A stretch of 64,000 bases of DNA from Chryseobacterium sp. (GCF_019236175.1 NZ_JAFAJM010000004.1:62001-126000), one strand, 5' to 3'; counted from the first letter of the stretch, positions 1 through 8,450 are shown. Notes: a model not told the origin generated them from the sequence alone. Numbers and translations are program-made.

Positions 1-2
1 TT

Positions 3-200
3 CAAATGACGGAAACTTTTATTCCATTCAGGAGAAATATAGAATTTTATAATTGTCAGGAATCTTCAATTATCCCATTGATTGATCAGCTTGATTTCAT
101 TGCGGATAAAAAATTCTGGGGCTATCCTTTCCGGTACGGACATTTTGAAATTTCTGAAAAAGATTTTAATTTAATTGCTTCAAAAATGCTTCAAAAATGA
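3..200 (+). CDS. C-terminal part of an EVE-like (PUA-fold) protein, cut by the window edge
   Basis: The frame is open to the left edge, so the Met at base 6 need not be the true start. The visible 64 residues contain a hydrophobic stretch followed by FIADKKFWGYPFRYGHFEIS and an acidic DF..IASKM tail. That pattern resembles the C-terminal end of EVE-domain proteins, which bind modified nucleotides or RNA, but this is recalled family similarity and not a computed match. The stop codon overlaps the start of the MarR gene (ATGA), so the two are probably translationally coupled. It could be another small fold; the name is tentative. Confidence 0.45.
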   Translation, partial: QMTETFIPFRRNIEFYNCQESSIIPLIDQLDFIADKKFWGYPFRYGHFEISEKDFNLIASKMLQK

Positions 201-658
201 GTTCAAAAGATAATACATTTAGTGTAGAGAAAGCTGAAGACAGCAGTGGCTTCTTATTATGGCAGGTGACCAATCTCTGGCAAAGGGAAATAAAAAAAAT
301 ACTATTGCCTTTTGACTTAACCCATTCTCAGTTTGTCATCTTAGCCAGTATACACTGGCTGACTATTCAGAAAGCGGACGTCACTCAGATTATCCTTTCC
401 CATCATACGAAAATTGATCCGATGACGACCTCACAGGTAGTAAGAACTCTGCAAAAGAAAGAGCTTATCAGCAGACAGGAGCACAAAACCGATACCAGAG
501 CCAAAACGATTGAAATAACGGAAAAAGGGAAAAAAACAATAAAAAAAGCTGTTATTGCTGTCGAAAAATTTGATCAGGATTTTTTTGCACTCTTACAAAC
601 GTCACAGAATACTTTTAATCAAAATCTGCAGATTTTATTAAAAAATCAAATCCATTAA
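197..658 (+). CDS. MarR-family transcriptional regulator
   Basis: A 153-residue protein with the winged-helix layout of MarR regulators. An N-terminal dimerisation helix (LWQVTNLWQREIKKILLPF) precedes the recognition region around residues 60-90 (MTTSQVVRTLQKKELISRQ). The wing follows with DTRAKTIEITEKGK, the usual D-x-R hairpin. MarR dimers bind palindromic operators and usually sense small aromatic or oxidising ligands. It overlaps the preceding gene by ATGA and is followed by a bidirectional terminator. It is therefore probably co-transcribed with the EVE-like gene and not with the convergent iron genes. Its target genes cannot be told from this window. Confidence 0.85.
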   Translation: MSSKDNTFSVEKAEDSSGFLLWQVTNLWQREIKKILLPFDLTHSQFVILASIHWLTIQKADVTQIILSHHTKIDPMTTSQVVRTLQKKELISRQEHKTDTRAKTIEITEKGKKTIKKAVIAVEKFDQDFFALLQTSQNTFNQNLQILLKNQIH

Positions 659-673
659 CAGGCAGGAAAAAAC

Positions 674-705
674 AAAACCATAAGCTCCTTTGAGTTTATG
701 GTTTT
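674..705. terminator. Bidirectional intrinsic terminator between marR and the esterase gene
   Basis: A 14-bp stem (AAAACCATAAGCTC pairing with GAGTTTATGGTTTT, one G-T wobble) closes a 4-nt loop. A/T runs flank both sides, so it can end transcription from the plus-strand marR and the minus-strand esterase. Confidence 0.75.
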
Positions 706-734
706 GATGATTTTATGTAACTTATTATTCCGGA

Positions 735-1790
735 TTACCTGTTCTTTGGATAAAGCCGGCTTTTAAGATTGATAAAATAGTTTTCTGCATTTTTAAAATC
801 ATTGCTTTTCATAAACTTAATGACTACATTCAGATAGGTTTCCGAAGGGTTAAATCCGACACCCAGCTTTTCTGAAAATAGGTTATATTCTTTTTCCAGC
901 AGCTGAGGTTCTTTTGCCAGTTGTTTTATATTTGTTCTGAAGCCTTTATATACAAATTTCAGCGCCTCGTAGTTAGCAGGATAAGAGACTGTACCGTGAA
1001 CTTCCCCTTCAAAGAAACGATGTTTATAATTCAGTGAGCCGTTTTTCTCTACAATCTCTTTGAATTCTTCAATAGCCTGTGTCATATCGGAATTCCAGTT
1101 TTTCTGCTGTTCTTCATTATCTGCCTGGGAAACATAAAGAGAGGTATGAGCCGGAAATTTCTTATTCTTTTCCAAAAAATCTTTTGTTCTTGAAATGGTT
1201 ACTTTCTGGTCCCACCATAAACTTGGATCATTGGCGACATAGGCATTAAAATAATCAGGATGGGCAAGGAAAGTATTGATTGCAAATAAACCTCCGAAAG
1301 AATGTCCTACCAGGACAGAGTAAGCCTGCGTCCTGTAGTTTTTATGGATAAAAGGCTTAAGCTCTTCCTGTAGAAACCTGGTAAAATTCTCACTTCCGCC
1401 GCTATCTGCAAAAAGAATCACATTAGGATTTACCGGACTTTTCTTCTGTGATTTCGTGGGAGTAAGATCTCTGGTACGTTCTGTATTTTTGATTCCTACC
1501 ACGATGGATTCCGGAATATCTGCGTAAGGAGTTCTGGCGAGAAAATCTGCCATACCTGCATAGTACTCAAAGTTGATTTCTCCGTCTAATAAATAGATAA
1601 CCGGGTATTGTGCAGGATTAATGCTCTTGTCATCATATGTTTTAGGGAGATGAATCCAGATCTCCCTGTTTTCATTTAAAATTGTTGAAAACAAAGTCAG
1701 CTTCTCTCCTATTACTACTTTATCCTGAGCTTTACCGAATGTACATGATAAAAATACGGAGAGATATAAAAATTTAAACCAGTTGTTCAT
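735..1790 (-). CDS. Secreted alpha/beta-hydrolase, Fes/IroE-type esterase
   Basis: 351 residues with an N-terminal signal peptide (hydrophobic residues about 6-19, then KAQD). An esterase-D/Fes-like hydrolase fold follows: YPVIYLLDG near residue 65, nucleophile elbow GHSFGG at 162-167 with Ser164, and a late His in GEVHGT as catalytic His candidate. Enzymes of this family cleave ester bonds in trilactone siderophores or short acyl esters. It lies directly downstream of the PepSY gene, overlapping it by 17 bases, and in the same direction as a TonB-dependent siderophore receptor. Release of iron from an imported or periplasmic siderophore is therefore the likely role. That role is inferred from context; a generic carboxylesterase is the alternative. 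Confidence 0.8.
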   Translation of the reverse strand: MNNWFKFLYLSVFLSCTFGKAQDKVVIGEKLTLFSTILNENREIWIHLPKTYDDKSINPAQYPVIYLLDGEINFEYYAGMADFLARTPYADIPESIVVGIKNTERTRDLTPTKSQKKSPVNPNVILFADSGGSENFTRFLQEELKPFIHKNYRTQAYSVLVGHSFGGLFAINTFLAHPDYFNAYVANDPSLWWDQKVTISRTKDFLEKNKKFPAHTSLYVSQADNEEQQKNWNSDMTQAIEEFKEIVEKNGSLNYKHRFFEGEVHGTVSYPANYEALKFVYKGFRTNIKQLAKEPQLLEKEYNLFSEKLGVGFNPSETYLNVVIKFMKSNDFKNAENYFINLKSRLYPKNR

Positions 1791-3045
1791 AATGTTCTTT
1801 TCTATGTTGATGAATATTTTTGATTTCTTTATTTTTTTTCGGTGATTTGTTTCTTCTTCCCCACCAGATCAGGAAGCCCGTAACCGGAAGACTTGTACAG
1901 ATAAGCCCTACTATGAAAGTGAATATTTTACCAAACATTCCGCCCCAATAGCCTACATGCAGATCAAAATTCATATGCTCAATTACTTCATGCATCAATA
2001 CTTCTTTAGGGTAATTAATTTCATTTCCGGTATATTTATTGACTTCTTTGCTTTTCCCGTCAACAATACTTTTTAAGCCTATAAACTTAGCAGCCGTTAC
2101 ATTATAAACCGTTGCGGAATCCTTACGTGGCACACTCATTCTGACCTGTTTTGCCTGAGGAATTTCTTTGAAACTTCGGTTTATAAAATCATTGAATGAC
2201 AATGCTTTTTTATCCGGATCATACTTTGGCTCATACTTTTCTGCAATCTTATGGGCATCAGCAATCCCGCCGAAGGTAATCTGGGTAAGATCAGCCAACA
2301 CTTTATACGCCATAATCAGTCCTGTAATCGTAATAAATAAGGCAGGTAAAAGGGAATAGAAGCCGAAAACATTATGAAAGTCGTAATTCTTTCTGCGCCA
2401 TTTCGTTCCTGATTTAATTGTGAATGCGGTAGTTCTTGTTGTGGTATTCCATTTTTTAGGCCACCAGAGAATCAACCCGCTGATTAGCTGGATGAAGAAT
2501 ATAATGGAAGCCACTCCCACTAGTGTTTTTCCAAATTTACCTGCAAGCAACTGAGCATGAATATGCGCTACCACATAGAAAAATTCGTAAGTTTTGGTAG
2601 AACCCGTTACTTTTCCAGTGTACGGATCAAGATAGTGGTAAGCGAAAACACCTCTTGGCCCGCGCCCTTTTCCTTTAGGTTTTTCTGTTTTTTCAGTATT
2701 TTCATCTTTCGGCGGTTTAGTGGCTGAAGCTACACGGAATGTTCTGTCTGCTTCTTTGTACGTATCAAAATAGAAAGCTCTCCTGTCCGGAACCTGTTGT
2801 TGAAACTTAGCTAAGAGTTCTTCAGGAGACATTTTTTTTACATGAGCCGGAACCTGAATATATCTGGCGTTTCCTGCACAAAGATCTACAATTTCGTCAC
2901 AGAAGACGAAAACCGTTCCTGAAAGCGTAACGGTAAGGACAATAATGCCGGAAACAAGTCCGAGCCAGAGATGGAGCCATCCTGTAATTCTTTTGGTCAG
3001 GGATTTTCCCTGTTTTTTCCTGGGGTTAGTTTTTTTATTTTCCAT
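1774..3045 (-). CDS. PepSY-associated TM protein (PiuB-like, iron uptake)
   Basis: About 423 residues from the Met at 3045. The frame extends to 3141, but the upstream residues (MRLKNRITCC..) have no family character, so the inner Met is preferred. The protein has an N-terminal basic tail, a first membrane helix (LHLWLGLVSGIIVLTVTLSG), a periplasmic PepSY region, a Lys/Gly-rich insert (EKTEKPKGKGRGPRG), and further helices ending in TSLPVTGFLIWWGRR. Conserved His residues (HLWLGLVSG, HVGYWGG) fit haem or metal binding. PepSY_TM proteins sit in the inner membrane, where some act as ferric-siderophore reductases. It lies between receptor and esterase, consistent with an iron operon. Confidence 0.85.
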   Translation of the reverse strand: MENKKTNPRKKQGKSLTKRITGWLHLWLGLVSGIIVLTVTLSGTVFVFCDEIVDLCAGNARYIQVPAHVKKMSPEELLAKFQQQVPDRRAFYFDTYKEADRTFRVASATKPPKDENTEKTEKPKGKGRGPRGVFAYHYLDPYTGKVTGSTKTYEFFYVVAHIHAQLLAGKFGKTLVGVASIIFFIQLISGLILWWPKKWNTTTRTTAFTIKSGTKWRRKNYDFHNVFGFYSLLPALFITITGLIMAYKVLADLTQITFGGIADAHKIAEKYEPKYDPDKKALSFNDFINRSFKEIPQAKQVRMSVPRKDSATVYNVTAAKFIGLKSIVDGKSKEVNKYTGNEINYPKEVLMHEVIEHMNFDLHVGYWGGMFGKIFTFIVGLICTSLPVTGFLIWWGRRNKSPKKNKEIKNIHQHRKEHYEQLV

Positions 3046-3186
3046 ATCTAAATCATAGGAGGTAACTTCTTTATTATCATTGTTGTTGGGAAGAGGCAAA
3101 GGCACAATAATGCAACATGTTATACGGTTTTTAAGGCGCAAGAAAATCTAAGATTTTCAGTAATCACTGTAAGATTTTTTATATAG

Positions 3187-3224
3187 CCACAAATGCACTC
3201 ATAAAATAATTCGTGCATTCGTGG
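3187..3224. repeat. Interspersed hairpin repeat (CCAC..TGCAC / GTGCATTCGTGG)
   Basis: Two 12-base arms, CCACAAATGCAC and GTGCATTCGTGG, form an inverted repeat with one mismatch around a 14-base AT-rich loop. It has no adjacent T-run and sits in the gap between the PepSY gene and the receptor gene. From general knowledge, similar CCACGAATGCAC palindromes recur between genes in flavobacterial genomes. Nothing else was identified in the 3046-3320 gap. Confidence 0.6.
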
Positions 3225-3320
3225 TAAAAAACATCATATTACATTATGTTCTGTATCTTCATTTTTTCCAACAACCGATACTCTAAGCTTGAAGCAACCT
3301 TTTATTGTTTTTACAAGGTA

Positions 3321-5498
3321 TTAGAATTTAAATGCAAAGTTGGCCAGGAATTCTCTTGGTTTCTGAGGCTGTCCGTAGAAATTCCAATAGGTTTCATTTA
3401 GAGCATTATTCATTTTCAGACCGATTCTGTATTTTTTCTTATCATAGAAAACAGTAGCTCCCACTGTTGTATAAGCCGGCGCCAGGAAATGGTTTTTGAT
3501 ATTGATATATGTTTTATCTACGAAATTAAATCCTGCTCCAAAACCTATTCCTTCATAGTTTCCTCCCGTAATCTTATAGCTTGTCCATAAATTGGCTACA
3601 TGTTTAGGTGACCAGGCGCTTCTTTTTCCGGCATCCGGGCTTCTGTCATCAAATTTATTATCATTGAACCCATATCCCGCAACAATATTCCAGCCTTTCA
3701 CCGGATTGGCAACAAGATCTATTTCAAAACCCTGATTTTTGATATTCCCATCCTGGATATATAATCCGTCAATAGAAGGATCAGCAATCAAACGGTTTTT
3801 AATTTTCATATTATAATAGCTTACCGTAGTCAGTAATTTTTTACCTAATAAATCCAGCTTAAATCCGGCTTCGAACTGATTCCCCTGTTCAGGCTTGTAT
3901 TCTATAAAAACATTTGTATTTCTCGGATCTCGTTGAGGGGCTACGTTTTTAAATCCATTCACATAATTAGCAAAGAATGAAACCTGGTCTTTAACAATTT
4001 CATAAACCAATCCGAATTTAGGAGCCAATTGAGTTTGTTTATACTCACCCTGCTTTTCGGCTCCGTTAGTGATCAGATTTTCATTCTTATAATTGTCCAT
4101 TCTCAAGCTTGCCATTACCAATAGATGATCAGTAATATTCAATACATCTGATATATATACACTGAAGGTAGTCACTTTATTAATATCGAACATAGTTCCG
4201 TTTCTTGGAAGTGATTTGATAATATCACGTGAAATAGGGGCCCATGGTGATGTAGAATTTAAAATAACAACATCTTCTTCCTGTTTAGTTCCATTGGGGG
4301 CAATAATACCGTTTAAAGGATAGGGAACGAATGCAGAAGATGGATTTTTTCCTACTTGATATACCGGATATTGATTTTTGCTGGTTTGTTGGAAATAATC
4401 CAATCCTAACACCAAACGGTTTCTTAAATTACCAATTTTAAAGTCGCCAATAAAATTTTGCTGAATATTATCTGTTGTGATTTTATAATTATCAAAAGGG
4501 CGAATACTTCTGCTCACCGAATTATTGTCTTTGTAGTTTAATACCAAAAAAATAGATTCTTTTTCATTAGCCTCTCCTCTCTGATAAGATGTTCTGGAAG
4601 TCCACTGATCATTGAATTTATGGGTAACTTCAGCCATGGTCACAAAATTGGTTCTCTTCGATCCGACGTCATTACTGGTAAATGACCTGCCATGGATGGC
4701 TGCAAGGTCCTTCATGGAATGTAAGGTTAAGTTTTCGGATCTTCTCACATACGCATTAAGTGTTTTTTCCGGCGCATGAAATTCTGCATCCAAAGTTACA
4801 GTTGTTTTATCATTAACTTTATATAAAATACTCCCTGAGAAGAAGACTCCTTTGCTATATCCTGCATCCTGGAAAGAATCCTGAGAATACGCAGCTATAT
4901 TGAATCTCGCTAATGCTGTTTTTTCTTTATTTAAAGGGGTATTCACATCCGCTGTGATGCGGCTCATTCCCCAGCTTCCTGTGGTATAGTTGATAATTCC
5001 GCCAAAGTTTTCCTGTGGTTTTTTAGTCACTATATTTACCACACCTCCGTAATTAGCCAGCGTTCCGCCGAATAAGGTTCCTGAAGGCCCTTTAATCACC
5101 TCTACTCTTTCGACATTTGCTATTTCTGACTGTACCCTTGGGTTTTGAATCAGCCCGTTTCTAAAACTTGCATTGGAACTGAACCCTCTGAGAAAAATAT
5201 CATTTCCGCTGTCATTTACACTATTGCTTACCACTACTCCGGGAGCTGAAGCCATTGCCGTATTAAAATCCGTAGCTCCCATTTCGCTGATAATTTCCTT
5301 AGGAACAAGATTGTAAACGGTAGGATTCTCAAGGTTTTCCAGAGGAAGTCTGGCTACAGATTCGGATTTTTTGGTCCGGTAATTATGAGTTCCCTGCAGA
5401 GAGACGGACTGTATTTCAGCTACTTTAATCGTATCTGTTTCCTGTGCATTCATAATCGATACGGCTAATACAGCTGCAGAAATAATTGTTCTTTTCAT
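3321..5498 (-). CDS. TonB-dependent siderophore receptor
   Basis: 725 residues with a signal peptide (MKRTIISAAVLAVSIMNAQE). A plug domain follows at about 55-160 (NPTVYNLVPKEIISEM, IFLRGFSSNASFRNGL, VERVEVIKGPSGTLFGG, GGVVNIVTKKP), then a 22-strand barrel typical of ferric-siderophore receptors. It ends in FAFKF with terminal Phe, as outer-membrane barrels do. There is no STN signalling domain and no carboxypeptidase-like N-terminal domain, so it probably does not signal to an anti-sigma factor. It is first in a minus-strand iron set with the PepSY protein and esterase. The chemical class of siderophore cannot be read from the sequence. Confidence 0.9.
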   Translation of the reverse strand: MKRTIISAAVLAVSIMNAQETDTIKVAEIQSVSLQGTHNYRTKKSESVARLPLENLENPTVYNLVPKEIISEMGATDFNTAMASAPGVVVSNSVNDSGNDIFLRGFSSNASFRNGLIQNPRVQSEIANVERVEVIKGPSGTLFGGTLANYGGVVNIVTKKPQENFGGIINYTTGSWGMSRITADVNTPLNKEKTALARFNIAAYSQDSFQDAGYSKGVFFSGSILYKVNDKTTVTLDAEFHAPEKTLNAYVRRSENLTLHSMKDLAAIHGRSFTSNDVGSKRTNFVTMAEVTHKFNDQWTSRTSYQRGEANEKESIFLVLNYKDNNSVSRSIRPFDNYKITTDNIQQNFIGDFKIGNLRNRLVLGLDYFQQTSKNQYPVYQVGKNPSSAFVPYPLNGIIAPNGTKQEEDVVILNSTSPWAPISRDIIKSLPRNGTMFDINKVTTFSVYISDVLNITDHLLVMASLRMDNYKNENLITNGAEKQGEYKQTQLAPKFGLVYEIVKDQVSFFANYVNGFKNVAPQRDPRNTNVFIEYKPEQGNQFEAGFKLDLLGKKLLTTVSYYNMKIKNRLIADPSIDGLYIQDGNIKNQGFEIDLVANPVKGWNIVAGYGFNDNKFDDRSPDAGKRSAWSPKHVANLWTSYKITGGNYEGIGFGAGFNFVDKTYINIKNHFLAPAYTTVGATVFYDKKKYRIGLKMNNALNETYWNFYGQPQKPREFLANFAFKF

Positions 5499-5521
5499 TT
5501 TATAATTAAGTTTTCGTTTTA

Positions 5522-5554
5522 CAAAATTATCTTATTTTTATTAATTCTAAATAA
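5522..5554 (-). promoter_or_regulatory. Candidate promoter and Fur-like operator of the siderophore receptor
   Basis: On the minus strand TAATTTTG (5522-5529) matches the Bacteroidota -7 element TAnnTTTG, with TTTA 18 bases upstream as a weak -33. Between and over these boxes lies an imperfect AT palindrome at 5532-5554 (arms TTATTT / AAATAA). This is the expected position for an iron-responsive repressor. Assignment to Fur is inference from the downstream gene. Confidence 0.35.
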
Positions 5555-5601
5555 AAACATGATACAAATCATAAATTCCTAGAACAAAAACGGCCATAAA
5601 T

Positions 5602-5631
5602 AAAGGGTTTCCGTACAATCGGAAACCCTTT
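5602..5631. terminator. Intrinsic terminator downstream of the decayed membrane-protein gene
   Basis: A perfect 12-bp stem (AAAGGGTTTCCG / CGGAAACCCTTT) around a 6-nt loop with T-rich flanks. It lies just past the stop of the pseudogene at 5669, so it would end minus-strand transcripts from the 6.0-6.5 kb genes. Confidence 0.75.
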
Positions 5632-5668
5632 ATTTCATCTATAAATGATTTTTTTTTTACTTGTTTTT

Positions 5669-6018
5669 TTAATTCAGGCTTATTTTATTGCTTTGCTTAT
5701 TGAATTCAAAATCTAATCTCCTCACTTTTTCATTGAACTCTGTTTCATTGAGAACCCGTTTGATCACCTTCTACAAATCTCCAGTAATAAACGGCCCCTG
5801 ACAATAAGTAAAAAAAATAGAGAATAAAAAAGTATATTATTTTTCTTTATATCATAGGCATTGGGAAAGATATTCTCGTAACTGATATCAAATTCATTTC
5901 GGTTTCCCGGGGATTTTGTTTTTATATGAATTTTAGATTCAAAAAGCTCGATACTTTGTGACTTAAAAAGACTTTTCTGTAATAATTTTATGATAAAATA
6001 ATAAATACGGATATACCT
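5669..6018 (-). pseudogene. Frameshifted small membrane-protein gene
   Basis: No single long frame exists here, but joining three minus-strand frames gives one coherent protein. The first frame reads ..KLLQKSLFKSQSIELFESKI.. through ENIFPNAYDIKKNNILFYSLFF. A shift near the T8 run at 5812-5819 (A8 on plus) leads into SGAVYYWRFVEGD. A second shift near 5764 leads into VIKRVLNETEFNEKVRRLDF.., ending at a stop at 5669-5671. No ATG start is visible; the frame begins right after the stop of the preceding gene. The ancestral product looks like a short membrane-anchored protein with one hydrophobic segment. I do not recognise the family. A sequencing indel at the homopolymer could explain one shift but not the second or the missing start. 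Confidence 0.6.
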
Positions 6019-6021
6019 GCT

Positions 6022-6513
6022 TTATACAACAACCATCATAGACATATAATAGTTGGCACAGTGTAGCGCATTGAGTAGTAGTATTTCTTTATTGGAAAAT
6101 GTTTCGAATCTTTCTGTCGTCGTAATATGGTATTCGTAATGAAGAGCGCTCCATTTCAGGTGTGGCTTCATTACAAAAAGCTCTTCTCCCTGCTGACTGA
6201 TCATAACAAATGATTCTTTGAACATTCCTCTGTGTTTAAAAAGATATCCTTCTTTTATGCCGTCAAAATACGTTTGTATAACAATTTCACCGTTCCAGTT
6301 CATACGGAATTTCAAAATGACTCTCTCATTATCTTTAAGTTCAATGGTTGTGCCCCAAAAACCTTTGGGTTCTACATGATAAAAGCGGTTTTTAATTTCA
6401 ATTTCTGCATTAAATGTAAACCAGCTTTCATAAATAAGTCTTCCCATTAAGAGGCTGTCTCTTGTCAGTTCAAAAGATAAAGAATCATTTAATTTCGCGT
6501 AATATTCCGGCAT
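6022..6513 (-). CDS. Uncharacterised 163-residue protein
   Basis: No signal peptide or membrane helix is apparent. The sequence is a run of alternating beta-strand-like segments (FNAEIEIKNRFYHVEP, GTTIELKDNERVILKFRMNW, GEIVIQTYFDGIKEGYLFKH, EELFVMKPHLKW) ending in a C-terminal helix. The layout is reminiscent of the tubby/LURP-one-like barrel, but I cannot confirm this. It reads into the decayed gene downstream and shares its terminator. Function unknown. Confidence 0.6.
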   Translation of the reverse strand: MPEYYAKLNDSLSFELTRDSLLMGRLIYESWFTFNAEIEIKNRFYHVEPKGFWGTTIELKDNERVILKFRMNWNGEIVIQTYFDGIKEGYLFKHRGMFKESFVMISQQGEELFVMKPHLKWSALHYEYHITTTERFETFSNKEILLLNALHCANYYMSMMVVV

Positions 6514-6645
6514 GGTAGTTTTTGATTTGGTGGAGTTTTCAGATTTTTATAATAACATTAATATGTTGTATTTTTTGCCCCTCTAATTTATGCAATCTCT
6601 TAAATACAACAAAATTTATCCTGTTTTTTAACAAGTTAAGTAAAA

Positions 6646-6669
6646 ACCCCGCAAGAAAACTTACAGGGT
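6646..6669 (-). terminator. Terminator of the matrixin gene
   Basis: On the minus strand ACCCTGTAAG pairs with CTTGCGGGGT (10 bp including two G-U pairs) around a TTTT loop, followed by a T-run. It lies 25 bases after the matrixin stop. Its sequence resembles the carB terminator at 8451. Confidence 0.7.
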
Positions 6670-6693
6670 GATACGATCTGTTTTTGTAATCAA

Positions 6694-8349
6694 CTATATT
6701 GTCATTACATTCAGTGAGCTTGCATTATCTTTACCTGTCCATACCATCAGACCCTGACTGTTTAAATAGCCAATGTTTGGTGCGAAGTATGAAGTATCGG
6801 CAAGTATTGTTTTATTTGAAAAATTTACACCATTAGGACTTCTCAAAATGTTTAATCTGTTCTGAGCATCGGTTCCTGCCCAGGCTAATACTAAACTCCC
6901 ATTAACATTATTAATATTGGGAGTTTTATAACTGGTCTCTCCTAATGTAACTTTATTAAACCAGCTTGTCCCATTAAAAGCAATAATATTCAGTTTATGT
7001 GCTGCATCCGTACCTGCCCACGCAAGTAATAGATTATTTCCTAGCTGACAAATGGAAGGCCCGTCGACAGATGCTTCGTTTAAAGTTATTTTTTCAGTCC
7101 AGATACTTCCATCTGCAGATTGAAGAATATTCACATGACGATCATTGTCAGTTCCTGTCCAGGCTAAAAAAAGCTTTCCGTTAACACTGCAAATGGAAGG
7201 ACTACAGAATGAGGTCTCATTCAATGTGATTTTATTTTTCCAAATTTTCCCATCTGTAGAAGACATAATATTTAATCTATTGTTACCTACTCCCCTCCAT
7301 GCCAGAAAAAGGCTGCCATTCATAGAAGTTATTGAAGGGCCGGATAACGATGTTTCTTCCAGTGTAACTTTATCAAACCATACCCGGGTTCCAAGCGTCT
7401 GCATAACATTTAAATGATGTTCATTATCTGTACCTGTCCAGGCAAGATATCCGGTATTATTAAGATTAGTCAATGCAGGCTGACCTGTAGCTGTATCTGC
7501 TAAGGTTGTTTTTGCGCCTCTTCCGCCATAAACAGAAGAAATACCGGCTATATCATCCGGATGTAAATCTCTGCGAATTCCCGAATAATAAGCATACATA
7601 ACGGATTCGGCAACATTTGAATGAGCCAGACCGAGAGCATGCCCAATTTCGTGTAATGCTACCGACCACAGGTCATAGCCTGTTGGCGGGTTATTCAAAG
7701 ACCAGGTTTCATCACCATCAAAATGAATATCTCCGGCAAGATCTCCTCCGTTTGGAGGCGGGAAGAAGCCATGAGCTAATGTTCCGTTAGGTCCGTCAAA
7801 CGGGCTTCCGTCGCCATGGTCTCTTTTTGCAAACTTTATAAGAATATCTGCATATCCTGTTGTTTCTGTAAATGTAAGGAAACAGGAAGTGCTCCATGAT
7901 TCAAAAGCCTTTCTTATGGCATTCACTATTTCAGATGTACTCAGGTCAGCCGTATAATTTTGAAATGCAAAGGTTAAATTTGTTTTTCCCCATTTATTTC
8001 CCTGAATGACAAAGTAGGCTATCATTCCTGTTTGCCGGTCAAATAATCTGTGATGATCCGGATTTCCACAGCGGGGTGTATTCATCAGATTTACCGTTTC
8101 TTCTGTAAGAGTGCCTGATTCTTTTAAATTGTAGAACCTCTGAAAAGCTTTTAAAGCTGATTCTGTCTCCTCATCAAAATGATCTCCTTCAGATCTAAGC
8201 AACGAGGCATCCGCCAGATAAGCCCTATTATGATGGTTTTTCTCTCCGGAATAAAGATAACCGAAGGATTTAAGATAGTCTTTCAAAGCAGAAACATGGC
8301 CTCCGCTTTCATTCATTTTTGTTCCGATTTTAAAATTTTGAGTTTCCAT
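6694..8349 (-). CDS. Matrixin (MMP-like) zinc metalloprotease with prodomain cysteine switch and propeller-like repeats
   Basis: 551 residues in three parts. Residues about 15-90 form a peptidoglycan-binding-like helical prodomain (ALKDYLKSFGYL, FDEETESALKAFQRFYNL). It is followed by PRCGNPD at 92-98, the cysteine-switch motif that keeps animal matrixins inactive. The catalytic domain holds HEIGHALGLAH at 233-243, which gives the three zinc His, and a Met-turn at Met251; GDGSPFDGPNG and DIHFDGDETW fit the calcium/structural-zinc loops. Residues 281-551 carry five or more repeats of about 48 residues (LFLAWTGTDN..LNI..S.DG..W..KITLNE), likely a beta-propeller in place of hemopexin. Unlike secreted homologues, no signal peptide precedes the prodomain and no T9SS tail follows. 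Secretion route and substrate are therefore unclear. Confidence 0.88.
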   Translation of the reverse strand: METQNFKIGTKMNESGGHVSALKDYLKSFGYLYSGEKNHHNRAYLADASLLRSEGDHFDEETESALKAFQRFYNLKESGTLTEETVNLMNTPRCGNPDHHRLFDRQTGMIAYFVIQGNKWGKTNLTFAFQNYTADLSTSEIVNAIRKAFESWSTSCFLTFTETTGYADILIKFAKRDHGDGSPFDGPNGTLAHGFFPPPNGGDLAGDIHFDGDETWSLNNPPTGYDLWSVALHEIGHALGLAHSNVAESVMYAYYSGIRRDLHPDDIAGISSVYGGRGAKTTLADTATGQPALTNLNNTGYLAWTGTDNEHHLNVMQTLGTRVWFDKVTLEETSLSGPSITSMNGSLFLAWRGVGNNRLNIMSSTDGKIWKNKITLNETSFCSPSICSVNGKLFLAWTGTDNDRHVNILQSADGSIWTEKITLNEASVDGPSICQLGNNLLLAWAGTDAAHKLNIIAFNGTSWFNKVTLGETSYKTPNINNVNGSLVLAWAGTDAQNRLNILRSPNGVNFSNKTILADTSYFAPNIGYLNSQGLMVWTGKDNASSLNVMTI

Positions 8350-8383
8350 TTTTTTAGATTATTAATTATTGTGGATGGCCTAT

Positions 8384-8415
8384 CAAAGGTAGCCCGTATA
8401 CCATCATGCATCAAT
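8384..8415 (-). promoter_or_regulatory. Promoter of the matrixin gene
   Basis: The minus strand reads ATTG, 20 bases, TACCTTTG. This is close to the TTTG-N19-TAnnTTTG promoter of Bacteroidota. The -7 box ends 35 bases before the ATG at 8349, giving a leader of about 28 nt. Confidence 0.45.
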
Positions 8416-8450
8416 TACCCTTTTGTGGTATTTATATTAAGTACACAAAA

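Noticed and set aside
3046-3141. N-terminal extension of the PepSY protein
   Set aside because: The extra 32 residues lack any membrane or PepSY character, and the inner Met at 3045 gives the usual basic start before helix 1.
5995-6030. Stop-codon read-through joining the 163-residue protein to the downstream frame
   Set aside because: The downstream frame itself needs two shifts to make sense, so decay is simpler than programmed read-through.
6022-6513. Tubby/LURP-one assignment as a firm name
   Set aside because: Only a general strand pattern supports it; without a profile search it stays uncharacterised.
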